The notes beneath the pieces were generated by a model that had not been told where the DNA came from, did not search any database, and was given only the letters and a program-made list of their open reading frames with translations. From assembly GCA_946528255.1 (NCBI GenBank), contig CAMMYR010000021.1, positions 1 to 8,212 on the forward strand: 8,212 nucleotides of DNA, in the 5' to 3' direction. A program made the position numbers and the translations under genes. Numbering within the stretch: the stretch's first letter is position 1; the number at the start of each line of letters is the position of its first letter. Positions 1 to 5,797 of the stretch are shown piece by piece. Source of the stretch: an uncultured Methanomicrobiales archaeon. GTDB lineage: Archaea; Thermoplasmatota; Thermoplasmata; Methanomassiliicoccales; Methanomethylophilaceae.

Positions 1-299
1 TCCGATCTCATGGGCTCGGAGAAGTATTTGGCGTAGAGCGCGACCTCGGCGGTCTGCTTCGCGTACTCCTCCGCCGCCTCCTTATCGGTGAAGAGGACCG
101 GCAGGGGGAACGCCACCAGGACGGTCACGCTGGGCTCGTAGTACCCTTCGTAGGGCGCCAGCGAATCGAAGATCTCCTTGCCGTTGGAGTCCAGCTGGGA
201 ATAGTAGTAGGATTCCTCCGCACCGTCCGCAGGTGCCGCGAAAGCGGCGAGAGATGTGGCGAGCAATATCGCCAGGACGGCTACGGTTATCCCTTTCAT
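1..299 (-). CDS. Secreted protein of unknown function (N-terminal part, runs off window)
   Basis: An open frame runs from ATG at 299 to the left edge of the window without a stop, giving 99 residues; the C-terminus lies outside. Residues 1-22 look like a Sec signal peptide: Lys at position 2, a hydrophobic stretch (VAVLAILLATSLAAF, about residues 6-20) and small residues before a possible cut after Ala-Phe-Ala or after the ADGA near residue 27. The mature part starts with acidic and Tyr-rich sequence (EESYYYSQLDSNGKEIFDSL), then a beta-like segment (VTVLVAFPLPVLF) and an Ala/Glu-rich helix. The YYxQLDxxGKxIxDxL pattern recalls the leading helix of some extracellular transglutaminase-like proteins of gut microbes, but no catalytic region is visible, so I do not assign that function. 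It has no Shine-Dalgarno site, and the ATG lies about 25 nt from a TATA-like element, which fits a leaderless mRNA. It is probably exported across the membrane. Confidence 0.75.
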   Translation of the reverse strand, partial: MKGITVAVLAILLATSLAAFAAPADGAEESYYYSQLDSNGKEIFDSLAPYEGYYEPSVTVLVAFPLPVLFTDKEAAEEYAKQTAEVALYAKYFSEPMRS

Positions 300-321
300 A
301 GGATGGCTGATGTTCGCATAG

Positions 322-336
322 AATATAAAAATATTA
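322..336. promoter_or_regulatory. Shared A/T-rich divergent promoter (TATA) between secreted-protein gene and hel308
   Basis: A 15-bp all-A/T block (aatataaaaatatta) sits in G+C-rich DNA between two divergent starts. Read on the plus strand, the TATAAAAA part would place a transcription start near 353, giving a leader of about 20 nt that contains the hel308 ribosome binding site. Read on the minus strand, TTTATATT (329-322) would place a start near 300, right at the ATG of the secreted protein. One block may therefore serve both directions. The distances follow the usual archaeal 25-nt spacing; the start sites themselves are inferred. Confidence 0.6.
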
Positions 337-356
337 GATGGTTTTGCGGAGAATAT

Positions 357-362
357 AGGAGG
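357..362 (+). promoter_or_regulatory. Shine-Dalgarno site of hel308
   Basis: AGGAGG lies 10 nt before the ATG at 373. It supports that start, as does the match of the first residues (MRVDELDVSDEI) to the usual Hel308 N-terminus. Confidence 0.65.
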
Positions 363-372
363 CAGTCGGGCG

Positions 373-2736
373 ATGAGGGTAGACGAACTGGATGTCAGCG
401 ACGAGATAGCCGAGGCGCTGGACGCGGCCGGCTACGTCGTGCTCCATCCGCCGCAGGCCGAAGCTGTCCCGCTGGCACTCGAGGGAAGGAACCTCGTGGC
501 AGCCATCCCGACGGCTAGCGGGAAGTCCCTGATCGGATACATCCCGGCTCTGAAAACGGTCCTCATGGACCACAGGAAGGTCCTGTACATCGTCCCCCTG
601 AAGGCATTAGCCAGCGAGAAGAAGGACGATTTCGACGGATTCGCATCCCTGGGCATCCGCACGCATCTCAGCACCGGCGATCTTGATTCGGAGGACCGCG
701 GCATAGAGAACGCGGACATCATCGTCGCGACTTCGGAGAAAGCGGATTCCATGATCCGCCACGGAAGCCGCTGGATCGACGGCGTGGGATTGATCATAGC
801 AGACGAGATCCACATGATCCACGAGCCTGGCAGGGGGCCCACCCTGGAGGTGGCCCTGACCAAGCTGATGCGCAGGAACCCGGATGTTCAGATAATAGCG
901 CTATCCGCGACGGTATCCAACCCCATAGATCTGGCCGATTGGCTGGGGGCGGAGCTTGTGCGCAGCGATTGGCGCCCCATACCTCTTAGGGAGGGCGTGT
1001 TCCTCGACGGGGAGATAACGTTCGACGACAGATCCAAAGTGGAAGTGCCAGCGGGCGGGGAGGACGTATGGGCTCTGGTCAAGCAGACGGTCCTCTCCGG
1101 AGGGCAGTGCCTGGTGTTCGTCAACTCCCGCAGGTCCACGGAAGCACTCGCGGTCAGGTATTCTCACAACATGAAGGCCATCTGCGGCTCCACCATGTCG
1201 GACCAGGAGCTGGCGGCCCTGGAGCAGGAATCCGAATCCACTTCCATGGCCAAGAAGCTGGCATCGTGCATCGCATGCGGGATGGCGTTCCACAACGCGG
1301 GCCTCACCATGAGGCAGAGGAAGTTCGTGGAGAAGGGCTTCAAGCGCGGGGACATCAAGTGTATCGTCGCCACCCCCACCCTGGCGGCCGGTATCAACCT
1401 CCCTGCCCGCAGGGTCATCATCAGGGATACGACCAGGTTCGAGAACGGCATGAACGCCCCCATCTCCGTGATGGAGGTCAAGCAGATGTGCGGAAGGGCC
1501 GGTAGGCCCGGATACGACCCCTACGGGGAGGCCGTGCTTGTGGCGAAGAACCTCAAGGACTCCGACCACCTGATGGAGGATTACATAGACCACGACACCG
1601 AGCGCCTGACGTCCAAGCTCTTCGGCGACAAGGTGCTCAGGGGGCACATACTGGGGCTCATCGCCACCGGGGACGCAGATTCGGAGGAGGGGATCATCGA
1701 CTTCCTCAAATCCACGTTCTACGGCGCCACATCCAGCCTGTTCGGAGTGGAGTCCGTGGTGGAGTCCGTGGTGCAGTTCCTGGAGAAGGAGGAGATGGTG
1801 GAGGTCGTTGACGATATGCTCAGGATCCTCCCGTTCGGGAAGAGGGTCTCGGACCTCTACATAGATCCGGAATCCGCTTCCATCCTGAGGAAGGCGGTCA
1901 TGAAGATCGAGAAGGACACGGATCCGATGCTCATGCTGATTGCGGCCGCCATGACCCCCGACGTCATGGGCTCCTATCCAAAGAAATCGGACGAGGCCAG
2001 GATAAACGATGTCATCACCACTTACGAGGCCGACCTGCTGGTCGACCCGGACGAGCTGATGGATTACGATTACGAGTTCTTCGCCAGTGATGTGAAGTCC
2101 GCGCTCATGGTCCACGATTGGATCGAGGAGGTGGACGAGGAGAGCATGACCGACATCCTGGGTGTCGGACCGGGCGACATCAGGGCCAAGGTCGACATGA
2201 TGGATTGGATCATCTACTCCATGAACGAGATCGCCATGATCTTCAACCCCGATGCCAGCAGGTCCATCAAGCCGCTGATGACCCGCATACGCTACGGCGT
2301 GAAGGAGGAGCTGTCCGCGCTGGTATCGTTCCGCGGCGTGGGCCGCAGCAGGGCCAGGATACTGTTCAACAGGGGATACGCCACCAGATCCGACATCGCC
2401 GATGCGCCGCAGGAGACCCTGGCGGCCATACCCGGCATAGGCCCGGCTCTGGCCAGGAGCCTGAAGGAGCAGGTAGGATCGTCCAAGCCGGAGGCGCTCT
2501 ACGAGCAGCGCGGATCCCCCTCGGAAGAGGAGGAGAGCATGCTGGACGCCATGGCGGCGGATTACATGGCCGGGGAGTTGCCCGTGCCCGAAGAAACCGA
2601 TAAGAAGAAAGGTAAAGGCGCCGAAGGGGCCGGACCGAAGCAGTCCAGCCTCTTCGACTTCCGATTCGCTGGGAGAGGATGCGCTCCACGTCGGCGACGT
2701 TGTTGCCGCACTTTATGGGCGGGGCGCAGTTGTTGA
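373..2736 (+). CDS. hel308: ATP-dependent DNA helicase Hel308 (run-on C-terminus)
   Basis: Superfamily 2, Ski2-like 3'-5' DNA helicase that acts at stalled replication forks and in recombination repair. Visible motifs in order: Q-motif-like LHPPQAEA (24-31), Walker A IPTASGKS (45-52), DEIH box (144-147), SAT (178-180), motif IV CLVFVNSRR (246-254), motif V ATPTLAAGINLPA (333-345), motif VI QMCGRAGRPGYD (371-382). Two helix-hairpin-helix-like segments follow, near SFRGVGRSRARIL (652-664) and AAIPGIGPALARSL (684-697). A charged linker (about 715-755) leads to QSSLFDF (757-763), which resembles archaeal PCNA-interacting peptides such as the QATLFDF of RFC large subunit. Such a peptide normally sits at the very C-terminus. 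Here the frame continues another 24 Arg/Cys-rich residues to TGA at 2734-2736, reading antisense through the thrC 3' end. The natural end is probably near 2664, so the listed end is that of the frame and not a firm protein end. VESV is duplicated at 459-466. Confidence 0.95.
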   Translation: MRVDELDVSDEIAEALDAAGYVVLHPPQAEAVPLALEGRNLVAAIPTASGKSLIGYIPALKTVLMDHRKVLYIVPLKALASEKKDDFDGFASLGIRTHLSTGDLDSEDRGIENADIIVATSEKADSMIRHGSRWIDGVGLIIADEIHMIHEPGRGPTLEVALTKLMRRNPDVQIIALSATVSNPIDLADWLGAELVRSDWRPIPLREGVFLDGEITFDDRSKVEVPAGGEDVWALVKQTVLSGGQCLVFVNSRRSTEALAVRYSHNMKAICGSTMSDQELAALEQESESTSMAKKLASCIACGMAFHNAGLTMRQRKFVEKGFKRGDIKCIVATPTLAAGINLPARRVIIRDTTRFENGMNAPISVMEVKQMCGRAGRPGYDPYGEAVLVAKNLKDSDHLMEDYIDHDTERLTSKLFGDKVLRGHILGLIATGDADSEEGIIDFLKSTFYGATSSLFGVESVVESVVQFLEKEEMVEVVDDMLRILPFGKRVSDLYIDPESASILRKAVMKIEKDTDPMLMLIAAAMTPDVMGSYPKKSDEARINDVITTYEADLLVDPDELMDYDYEFFASDVKSALMVHDWIEEVDEESMTDILGVGPGDIRAKVDMMDWIIYSMNEIAMIFNPDASRSIKPLMTRIRYGVKEELSALVSFRGVGRSRARILFNRGYATRSDIADAPQETLAAIPGIGPALARSLKEQVGSSKPEALYEQRGSPSEEEESMLDAMAADYMAGELPVPEETDKKKGKGAEGAGPKQSSLFDFRFAGRGCAPRRRRCCRTLWAGRSC
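1747..1770 (+). repeat. In-frame 12-bp tandem duplication inside hel308
   Basis: GTGGAGTCCGTG occurs twice back to back (1747-1758 and 1759-1770), encoding VESV-VESV at residues 459-466 in the helical region after the helicase core. The two copies are identical at every base, including third codon positions, which suggests a recent slippage duplication. The frame is kept and the helix would be lengthened by about one turn. Confidence 0.8.
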
Positions 2737-3883
2737 TGATCGTGTCGGGGTCCTTCAGGCCGTTGCCGGTGCAGATGCACACCACGCGCTCGTCCCTGTC
2801 GATGACCCCCTCGGCGCGGAGCTTCTTGAGACCGGCCACGGATGCGGCGGATGCGGGCTCGACGCAGACGCCCTCCCTCCTGCCGAGGAGCTGCTGGGCG
2901 GCGATGATCTCCTCGTCGGTGACGGTGGTGCAGTAGCCGCCGGTGGAGTACATGGCCTTGAGGGCCTTCCTTCCGCTGACCGGGTTCCCGATCCTGATGG
3001 CGGTGGCCACGGTCTCGGGGTGCTCCTCGGGGACGAAGTTGGGCTCGTTGGCCTTGAAGGCCCTCGCGACGGGCGCGGAGCCCTCGGCCTGGATGCCGGT
3101 GAGCATGGGGACCTTGTCGATCCATCCGACCTCCTGGAGCTCGGTGATCGCCTTGTAGACGGCCCAGATGTTGGCGGCGTTGCCCACGGGCAGGATGATC
3201 CTGTCGGGGACGTTGTACTCCAGCTGGTCCATGATCTCGAACAGCACGGATTTCTGGCCCTCGGGGCGGTAGGGGTTGATCGAGTTGAGGAGGTACAGCT
3301 TCCTCTCGTCGGCCATCTTCCTGGCCAGCGCCAGGGCGTCGTCGAAGTTACCGTCGATGGACAGGACCTTGGCTCCGAAGAACAGGGCCTGGGCCAGCTT
3401 CCCCATGGCGACCTTGCCGGAGGGGAGGAACACGGCGCACTTCATCCCAGCTTTGGCCGCGTAGGCGGCCAGGGACGCGGAGGTGTTGCCGGTGGAGGCG
3501 CATCCGACCACGGTGGCGCCCAGCTCCTTGGCGTGGGAGACCCCCATGGTCATTCCCCTGTCCTTGAAGGAACCGGTGGGGTTGAGGCCCTCGAACTTGA
3601 CGAACGAGTTCTCCACTCCGACCTCCTTGCCGAGCGCCCTCACGGGGTACAGAGGGGTCCCGCCCTCCTGGATGGACACCCTGTTGGCGGCGTCCACGGG
3701 CATGAAGGGAGCGTACCTCCAGACGCCCAGGGGCGTCTTCCTGAGGTCCTGGGGCTTCATCTCCTTGACCTTCTCGAGCTCCATCTTGACGGTCAGGAGA
3801 CCGCCGCATCTGGGGCAGGTGTTCACGAAGGGGTCGGTGACATCGGCCCCGCAATCCCAGCAGATAACCTTGTGTGCTGCCAT
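2366..3883 (-). CDS. thrC: Threonine synthase (run-on C-terminus)
   Basis: PLP enzyme converting O-phosphohomoserine to threonine in the cytoplasm. An N-terminal Zn-ribbon with C8, C11, C23 and C26 (CWDC...CPRC) is typical of archaeal and class-I-like threonine synthases. The PLP lysine is K107 in NPTGSFKDRGMT. ASTGNTSAS (129-137) and PVGNAANIW (232-240) match cofactor and phosphate-binding loops; EGVCVEPASAAS and TGNGLKDPD close the fold. Conserved-looking sequence ends near residue 403-405 (DVERILSQ, about 2669), close to the family's usual size of roughly 400. The frame then runs about 100 further residues of low-complexity Arg/Pro-rich sequence antisense to hel308, ending at TGA 2366-2368. 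I read the last part as an artefact of a missing stop. The ATG at 3883 is supported by AGGAGG 7 nt upstream and by the thrB stop only 1 nt away, indicating one mRNA and coupled translation. Confidence 0.95.
   Translation of the reverse strand: MAAHKVICWDCGADVTDPFVNTCPRCGGLLTVKMELEKVKEMKPQDLRKTPLGVWRYAPFMPVDAANRVSIQEGGTPLYPVRALGKEVGVENSFVKFEGLNPTGSFKDRGMTMGVSHAKELGATVVGCASTGNTSASLAAYAAKAGMKCAVFLPSGKVAMGKLAQALFFGAKVLSIDGNFDDALALARKMADERKLYLLNSINPYRPEGQKSVLFEIMDQLEYNVPDRIILPVGNAANIWAVYKAITELQEVGWIDKVPMLTGIQAEGSAPVARAFKANEPNFVPEEHPETVATAIRIGNPVSGRKALKAMYSTGGYCTTVTDEEIIAAQQLLGRREGVCVEPASAASVAGLKKLRAEGVIDRDERVVCICTGNGLKDPDTIINNCAPPIKCGNNVADVERILSQRIGSRRGWTASVRPLRRLYLSSYRFLRARATPRPCNPPPWRPACSPPLPRGIRAARRAPPAWTILPAPSGSWPEPGLCRVWPPGSPAAHRRCRIWWRIPC
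2646..2681. terminator. Possible imperfect hairpin at the hel308/thrC junction
   Basis: CAGCCTCT (2646-2653) and AGAGGATG (2674-2681) pair over 8 positions with one mismatch; in plus-strand RNA a wobble and one more C-G pair extend the stem. The loop of about 16 nt covers the last recognisable codons of both convergent genes. It has no T-tract, so a terminator role is only a suggestion. Confidence 0.2.
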
Positions 3884-3884
3884 T

Positions 3885-4814
3885 TCAAATCCTCCTGCAA
3901 CCGGATCCGCAATAGGTGATCCAGGTGTCGCACTTCATGCCGTTGGCGGAGTACAGGTCGCGGATGCTCTCCGCGATGGTCTCGCCCGCATGGGTGCTCT
4001 TATCGTAAAACGAGATTATGCACGGGCCGGAGCCTCCCAGGAAGGAGACCAGGGCGCCATGGGACATCGCTTCAGCCTCAGCCTCCTTGAGGTAGGGCAC
4101 GAGCTTGGTCCTGGCCGGCTCGAACACCGCATCCTTGACCGACCTGCCGATGAGGCCCAGGTCGCCGGTCATCATGCCGTACGTGAGGCAGGATGCGTTG
4201 CCGACGTGGAACACCAGGTCCTTCACGGACACCTCGGAGGGCAGGACGGCCCTGGACTCCCTCGTGGTGACCGTGACATCGGGCATGGCGATGACCACGC
4301 CCAGGTCCTCCGGGGGCTTGATGGATACGACCTCGAATGGCTCGTAGGACCTTATGATGGTGAATCCCCCCAGGATGCAGGGGGCGACGTTGTCCGCGTG
4401 GAACCCGCCGGACGTGACGTTCTCGGCATGGGCGGCGCAGAGGACGACCTCCTTCAGGGAGAGCTTCTCCCCGCAGAGGAGGTGGGCCAGGTAAGCCCCG
4501 CCGGCGGCGGATGCGCCGGAGGATCCGATGCCGCTGCCGGGCCTGATGCCCTTCTTTATCCTGATCTCGATGCCGAAATCCGCGTTGCATCTCCTCAGCG
4601 TCTCGGCCGCGGCGATCCCAACGGAGTTCTCCTCGGGGTCGAGGGGGATGCTGTCGCTGCCGGGTCCGGAGACCTCGGAGATGACGATACCGGAATCGAT
4701 CTTCCTTCCCTCGATCACATCGAAAGGCTCGTGGAGGGCCAATCCGAAGACGTCGAATCCTGCGCCGACGTTGGCGGTGGTGGCCGGAGCCGCAACTTTT
4801 ACCCATTCGCTCAT
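3885..4814 (-). CDS. thrB: Homoserine kinase, GHMP family
   Basis: Phosphorylates L-homoserine with ATP to O-phosphohomoserine, the substrate of the next gene, thrC. The 309-residue length fits the family. The N-terminus (VAAPATTANVGAGFDVFGLAL, about 7-27) is the typical homoserine kinase motif 1. The GHMP ATP-binding loop is PGSGIGSSGASAAG (92-105). The segment SGGFHADNVAPCILGG (135-150) matches the conserved substrate/Mg region, and FLGGSGPCI (258-266) is GHMP motif 3, with Ser-Gly-Pro-Cys where Ala-Gly-Pro-Thr is more usual. Start ATG 4814 is supported by AGGTGA 6 nt upstream and by the N-terminal motif. Its TGA (3885-3887) is 1 nt before the thrC ATG, so thrB and thrC form an operon read from a promoter near 4855. 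The C-terminus is somewhat Cys-rich (CDTWITYCGSGC). Confidence 0.95.
   Translation of the reverse strand: MSEWVKVAAPATTANVGAGFDVFGLALHEPFDVIEGRKIDSGIVISEVSGPGSDSIPLDPEENSVGIAAAETLRRCNADFGIEIRIKKGIRPGSGIGSSGASAAGGAYLAHLLCGEKLSLKEVVLCAAHAENVTSGGFHADNVAPCILGGFTIIRSYEPFEVVSIKPPEDLGVVIAMPDVTVTTRESRAVLPSEVSVKDLVFHVGNASCLTYGMMTGDLGLIGRSVKDAVFEPARTKLVPYLKEAEAEAMSHGALVSFLGGSGPCIISFYDKSTHAGETIAESIRDLYSANGMKCDTWITYCGSGCRRI
3891..3896 (-). promoter_or_regulatory. Shine-Dalgarno site of thrC
   Basis: AGGAGG on the minus strand, inside the last codons of thrB and 7 nt before the thrC ATG. It allows thrC to be re-initiated independently as well as by coupling to thrB termination. Confidence 0.75.
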
Positions 4815-4820
4815 CGGTTT

Positions 4821-4826
4821 TCACCT
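4821..4826 (-). promoter_or_regulatory. Shine-Dalgarno site of thrB
   Basis: AGGTGA on the minus strand, 6 nt before the ATG at 4814; it fixes the thrB start. Confidence 0.7.
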
Positions 4827-4848
4827 GTAACTGCGCCCCCATCCGCTT

Positions 4849-4862
4849 GTCTTTAATAAATC
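4849..4862 (-). promoter_or_regulatory. TATA-like promoter element of thrB-thrC
   Basis: Minus-strand GATTTATTAAAGA is an archaeal TATA-like box about 40 nt before the thrB ATG. A start site about 25 nt downstream (near 4832) would give a leader of roughly 18 nt that includes the AGGTGA site. It lies directly beside the element for cgi121 on the other strand, so the two promoters may compete or be regulated together. Confidence 0.55.
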
Positions 4863-4870
4863 TTTATAGA
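4861..4870 (+). promoter_or_regulatory. TATA-like promoter element of cgi121
   Basis: TCTTTATAGA is centred about 25 nt before the ATG at 4891, which predicts transcription starting at or within a base or two of the start codon, i.e. a leaderless mRNA. The sequence before the ATG (gtcggtacgagtggc) has no Shine-Dalgarno match, in agreement. Confidence 0.55.
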
Positions 4871-4890
4871 AAGCCGTCGGTACGAGTGGC

Positions 4891-5346
4891 ATGGGATACC
4901 TGGCAGCGGGCATGAGGGCGGACCGCCCATTCGAGGAGGTCATATCCGTACTCTCTTCAGCAGGTATCAGGGCCGTCGTCATGGATCCCGATTACATCGC
5001 AGGCGCAGACCATATGCTGGCGGCCGCCATGCACGCCGAGAGGGCCTTCGCCCGCGGTACCGCCAGGTCCAAGACATTCGAGACCGAGGTCATGCTCTAC
5101 TGCGCCTGGGAGAGGCAGATCGGCAAGGCCATGGACAGGATGAGGCCCAAGGAGTGGCAGAGGGCATTCGCCGTGCTCGTGGAGGACGGCGATCCCGACT
5201 TCGCATCGCTGGGATTCGTGCGCGACGATTCGGTGATATCGGTCGATGCCGCCAAAGCCGCGAGGCTCGGGCTCACCGACCCGTTTTTATCCCCTGAAGA
5301 CCAGGCCGTGGAGAACGTGGCATCGGTCGATCTGCTCAAAGCATAA
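4891..5346 (+). CDS. cgi121: KEOPS complex subunit Cgi121
   Basis: 151 residues, the usual size for archaeal Cgi121. KEOPS (Kae1, Bud32, Cgi121, Pcc1) installs threonylcarbamoyl on A37 of ANN-decoding tRNAs (t6A); Cgi121 binds Bud32 and holds the tRNA 3' CCA end. The recognisable core is HMLAAAMHAERAFARGT (41-57), followed by a region that lines up with the family's typical E-x-LLY-x-x-x-ERQI-x-x-A pattern: ETEVMLYCAWERQIGKAM (64-81). The N-terminal part (about 14-36) reads as the first helix and strand of the fold. The start ATG 4891 has no ribosome binding site but is placed for leaderless expression. Stop is TAA. It is divergent from thrB-thrC, whose product threonine is a t6A substrate. 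From memory, hel308 and cgi121 are neighbours in some other euryarchaea; here thrBC sits between them in opposite orientation. Confidence 0.85.
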   Translation: MGYLAAGMRADRPFEEVISVLSSAGIRAVVMDPDYIAGADHMLAAAMHAERAFARGTARSKTFETEVMLYCAWERQIGKAMDRMRPKEWQRAFAVLVEDGDPDFASLGFVRDDSVISVDAAKAARLGLTDPFLSPEDQAVENVASVDLLKA

Positions 5347-5348
5347 CG

Positions 5349-5380
5349 CCTTTTCTACCTATCTACAGTTTATCCTGTTT
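5349..5380 (+). terminator. T-rich region after cgi121, probable archaeal terminator
   Basis: Directly after the cgi121 TAA come short pyrimidine/T runs (ccttttct, gtttat, tgttta) without a hairpin. Archaeal RNA polymerase commonly stops at such T-runs. The call is compositional only. Confidence 0.35.
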
Positions 5381-5387
5381 AGATTTC

Positions 5388-5398
5388 GAGAATAAAAG
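5388..5398 (+). promoter_or_regulatory. TATA-like element before the winged-helix gene
   Basis: GAGAATAAAAG has an A/T core centred about 35 nt before the ATG at 5429, which would give a leader of about 10 nt without a Shine-Dalgarno site. A second A/T patch (ctatatttta, 5415-5424) is too close to the ATG to serve that start. The 82-bp gap holds nothing else I can identify. Confidence 0.4.
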
Positions 5399-5428
5399 CA
5401 TAAGTCTGAGAAACCTATATTTTACGCC

Positions 5429-5797
5429 ATGTCGAAAAATGCCGACTACTACTTTGGAGAATCGTATAGCGTGCTGTATTCGATACTGGAGGGCGGGCCG
5501 ATGTGCCTGTCCGAGGTAATGGCACGCGTGAACAAATCGTTCTACCCCGTGAAGAAGTCGCTCTTCAGGGCCGTCGACGACGGGCTTCTATGCCTGATCA
5601 AGGGGGTCCCCGAGGATCGCAACTACTACACGCTGACGGAGAAGGGATACACCATGGTCAGGGGGATGAACAGGATCGGGGCCGATACATTCGGCGAGGC
5701 CTGCTTCGAGACCGCAGGCTTCGAGGAATGGACCGCGGTGATAGGGAAGGTCCCGGAGCACCCCAGGCGCTCCAGGATGAGAAGGAGGAGGGCCTGA
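5429..5797 (+). CDS. Small winged-helix DNA-binding protein, likely transcription regulator
   Basis: 122 residues. Residues about 12-75 fit a winged helix: helix SYSVLYSILEGG, helix CLSEVMARVN, recognition-like helix YPVKKSLFRAVDDGLLCL, then a beta-hairpin wing IKGVPEDRNYYTLTEKGYTMV with the YxLTxKG motif common in ArsR-, MarR- and PadR-type regulators. I cannot place it in a named family, and I see no ligand or metal site. The tail is strongly basic (PRRSRMRRRRA), perhaps for extra nucleic-acid contact. No Shine-Dalgarno site precedes the ATG at 5429, so the start is likely but not certain; GTG or internal ATG starts would cut the first helix. Its TGA stop is the loop of an 8-bp hairpin. It converges on the mevalonate operon and follows cgi121 by 82 bp with its own promoter-like element. 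Target genes are unknown. Confidence 0.7.
   Translation: MSKNADYYFGESYSVLYSILEGGPMCLSEVMARVNKSFYPVKKSLFRAVDDGLLCLIKGVPEDRNYYTLTEKGYTMVRGMNRIGADTFGEACFETAGFEEWTAVIGKVPEHPRRSRMRRRRA

Noticed and set aside
303..573. Short frames overlapping the hel308 start on both strands
   Set aside because: They overlap the promoter and conserved hel308 N-terminus and show no protein features.
901..2115. 404-residue open frame antisense to hel308
   Set aside because: Low-complexity His/Gly/Val-rich translation with no motif, lying wholly opposite the conserved helicase core; a by-product of high G+C content.
3020..4856. Two long plus-strand frames (3020-3919, 3483-4856) opposite thrC and thrB
   Set aside because: They are antisense to clearly conserved enzymes, rich in Gly/Val/His/Asp repeats, and have no ribosome binding site or recognisable domain.
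5623..5628. Two adjacent in-frame TAG codons at the end of the DUF35 run-on, as pyrrolysine sites
   Set aside because: They are simply antisense to a Tyr-Tyr pair in the winged-helix gene, and the extension itself is probably not real.
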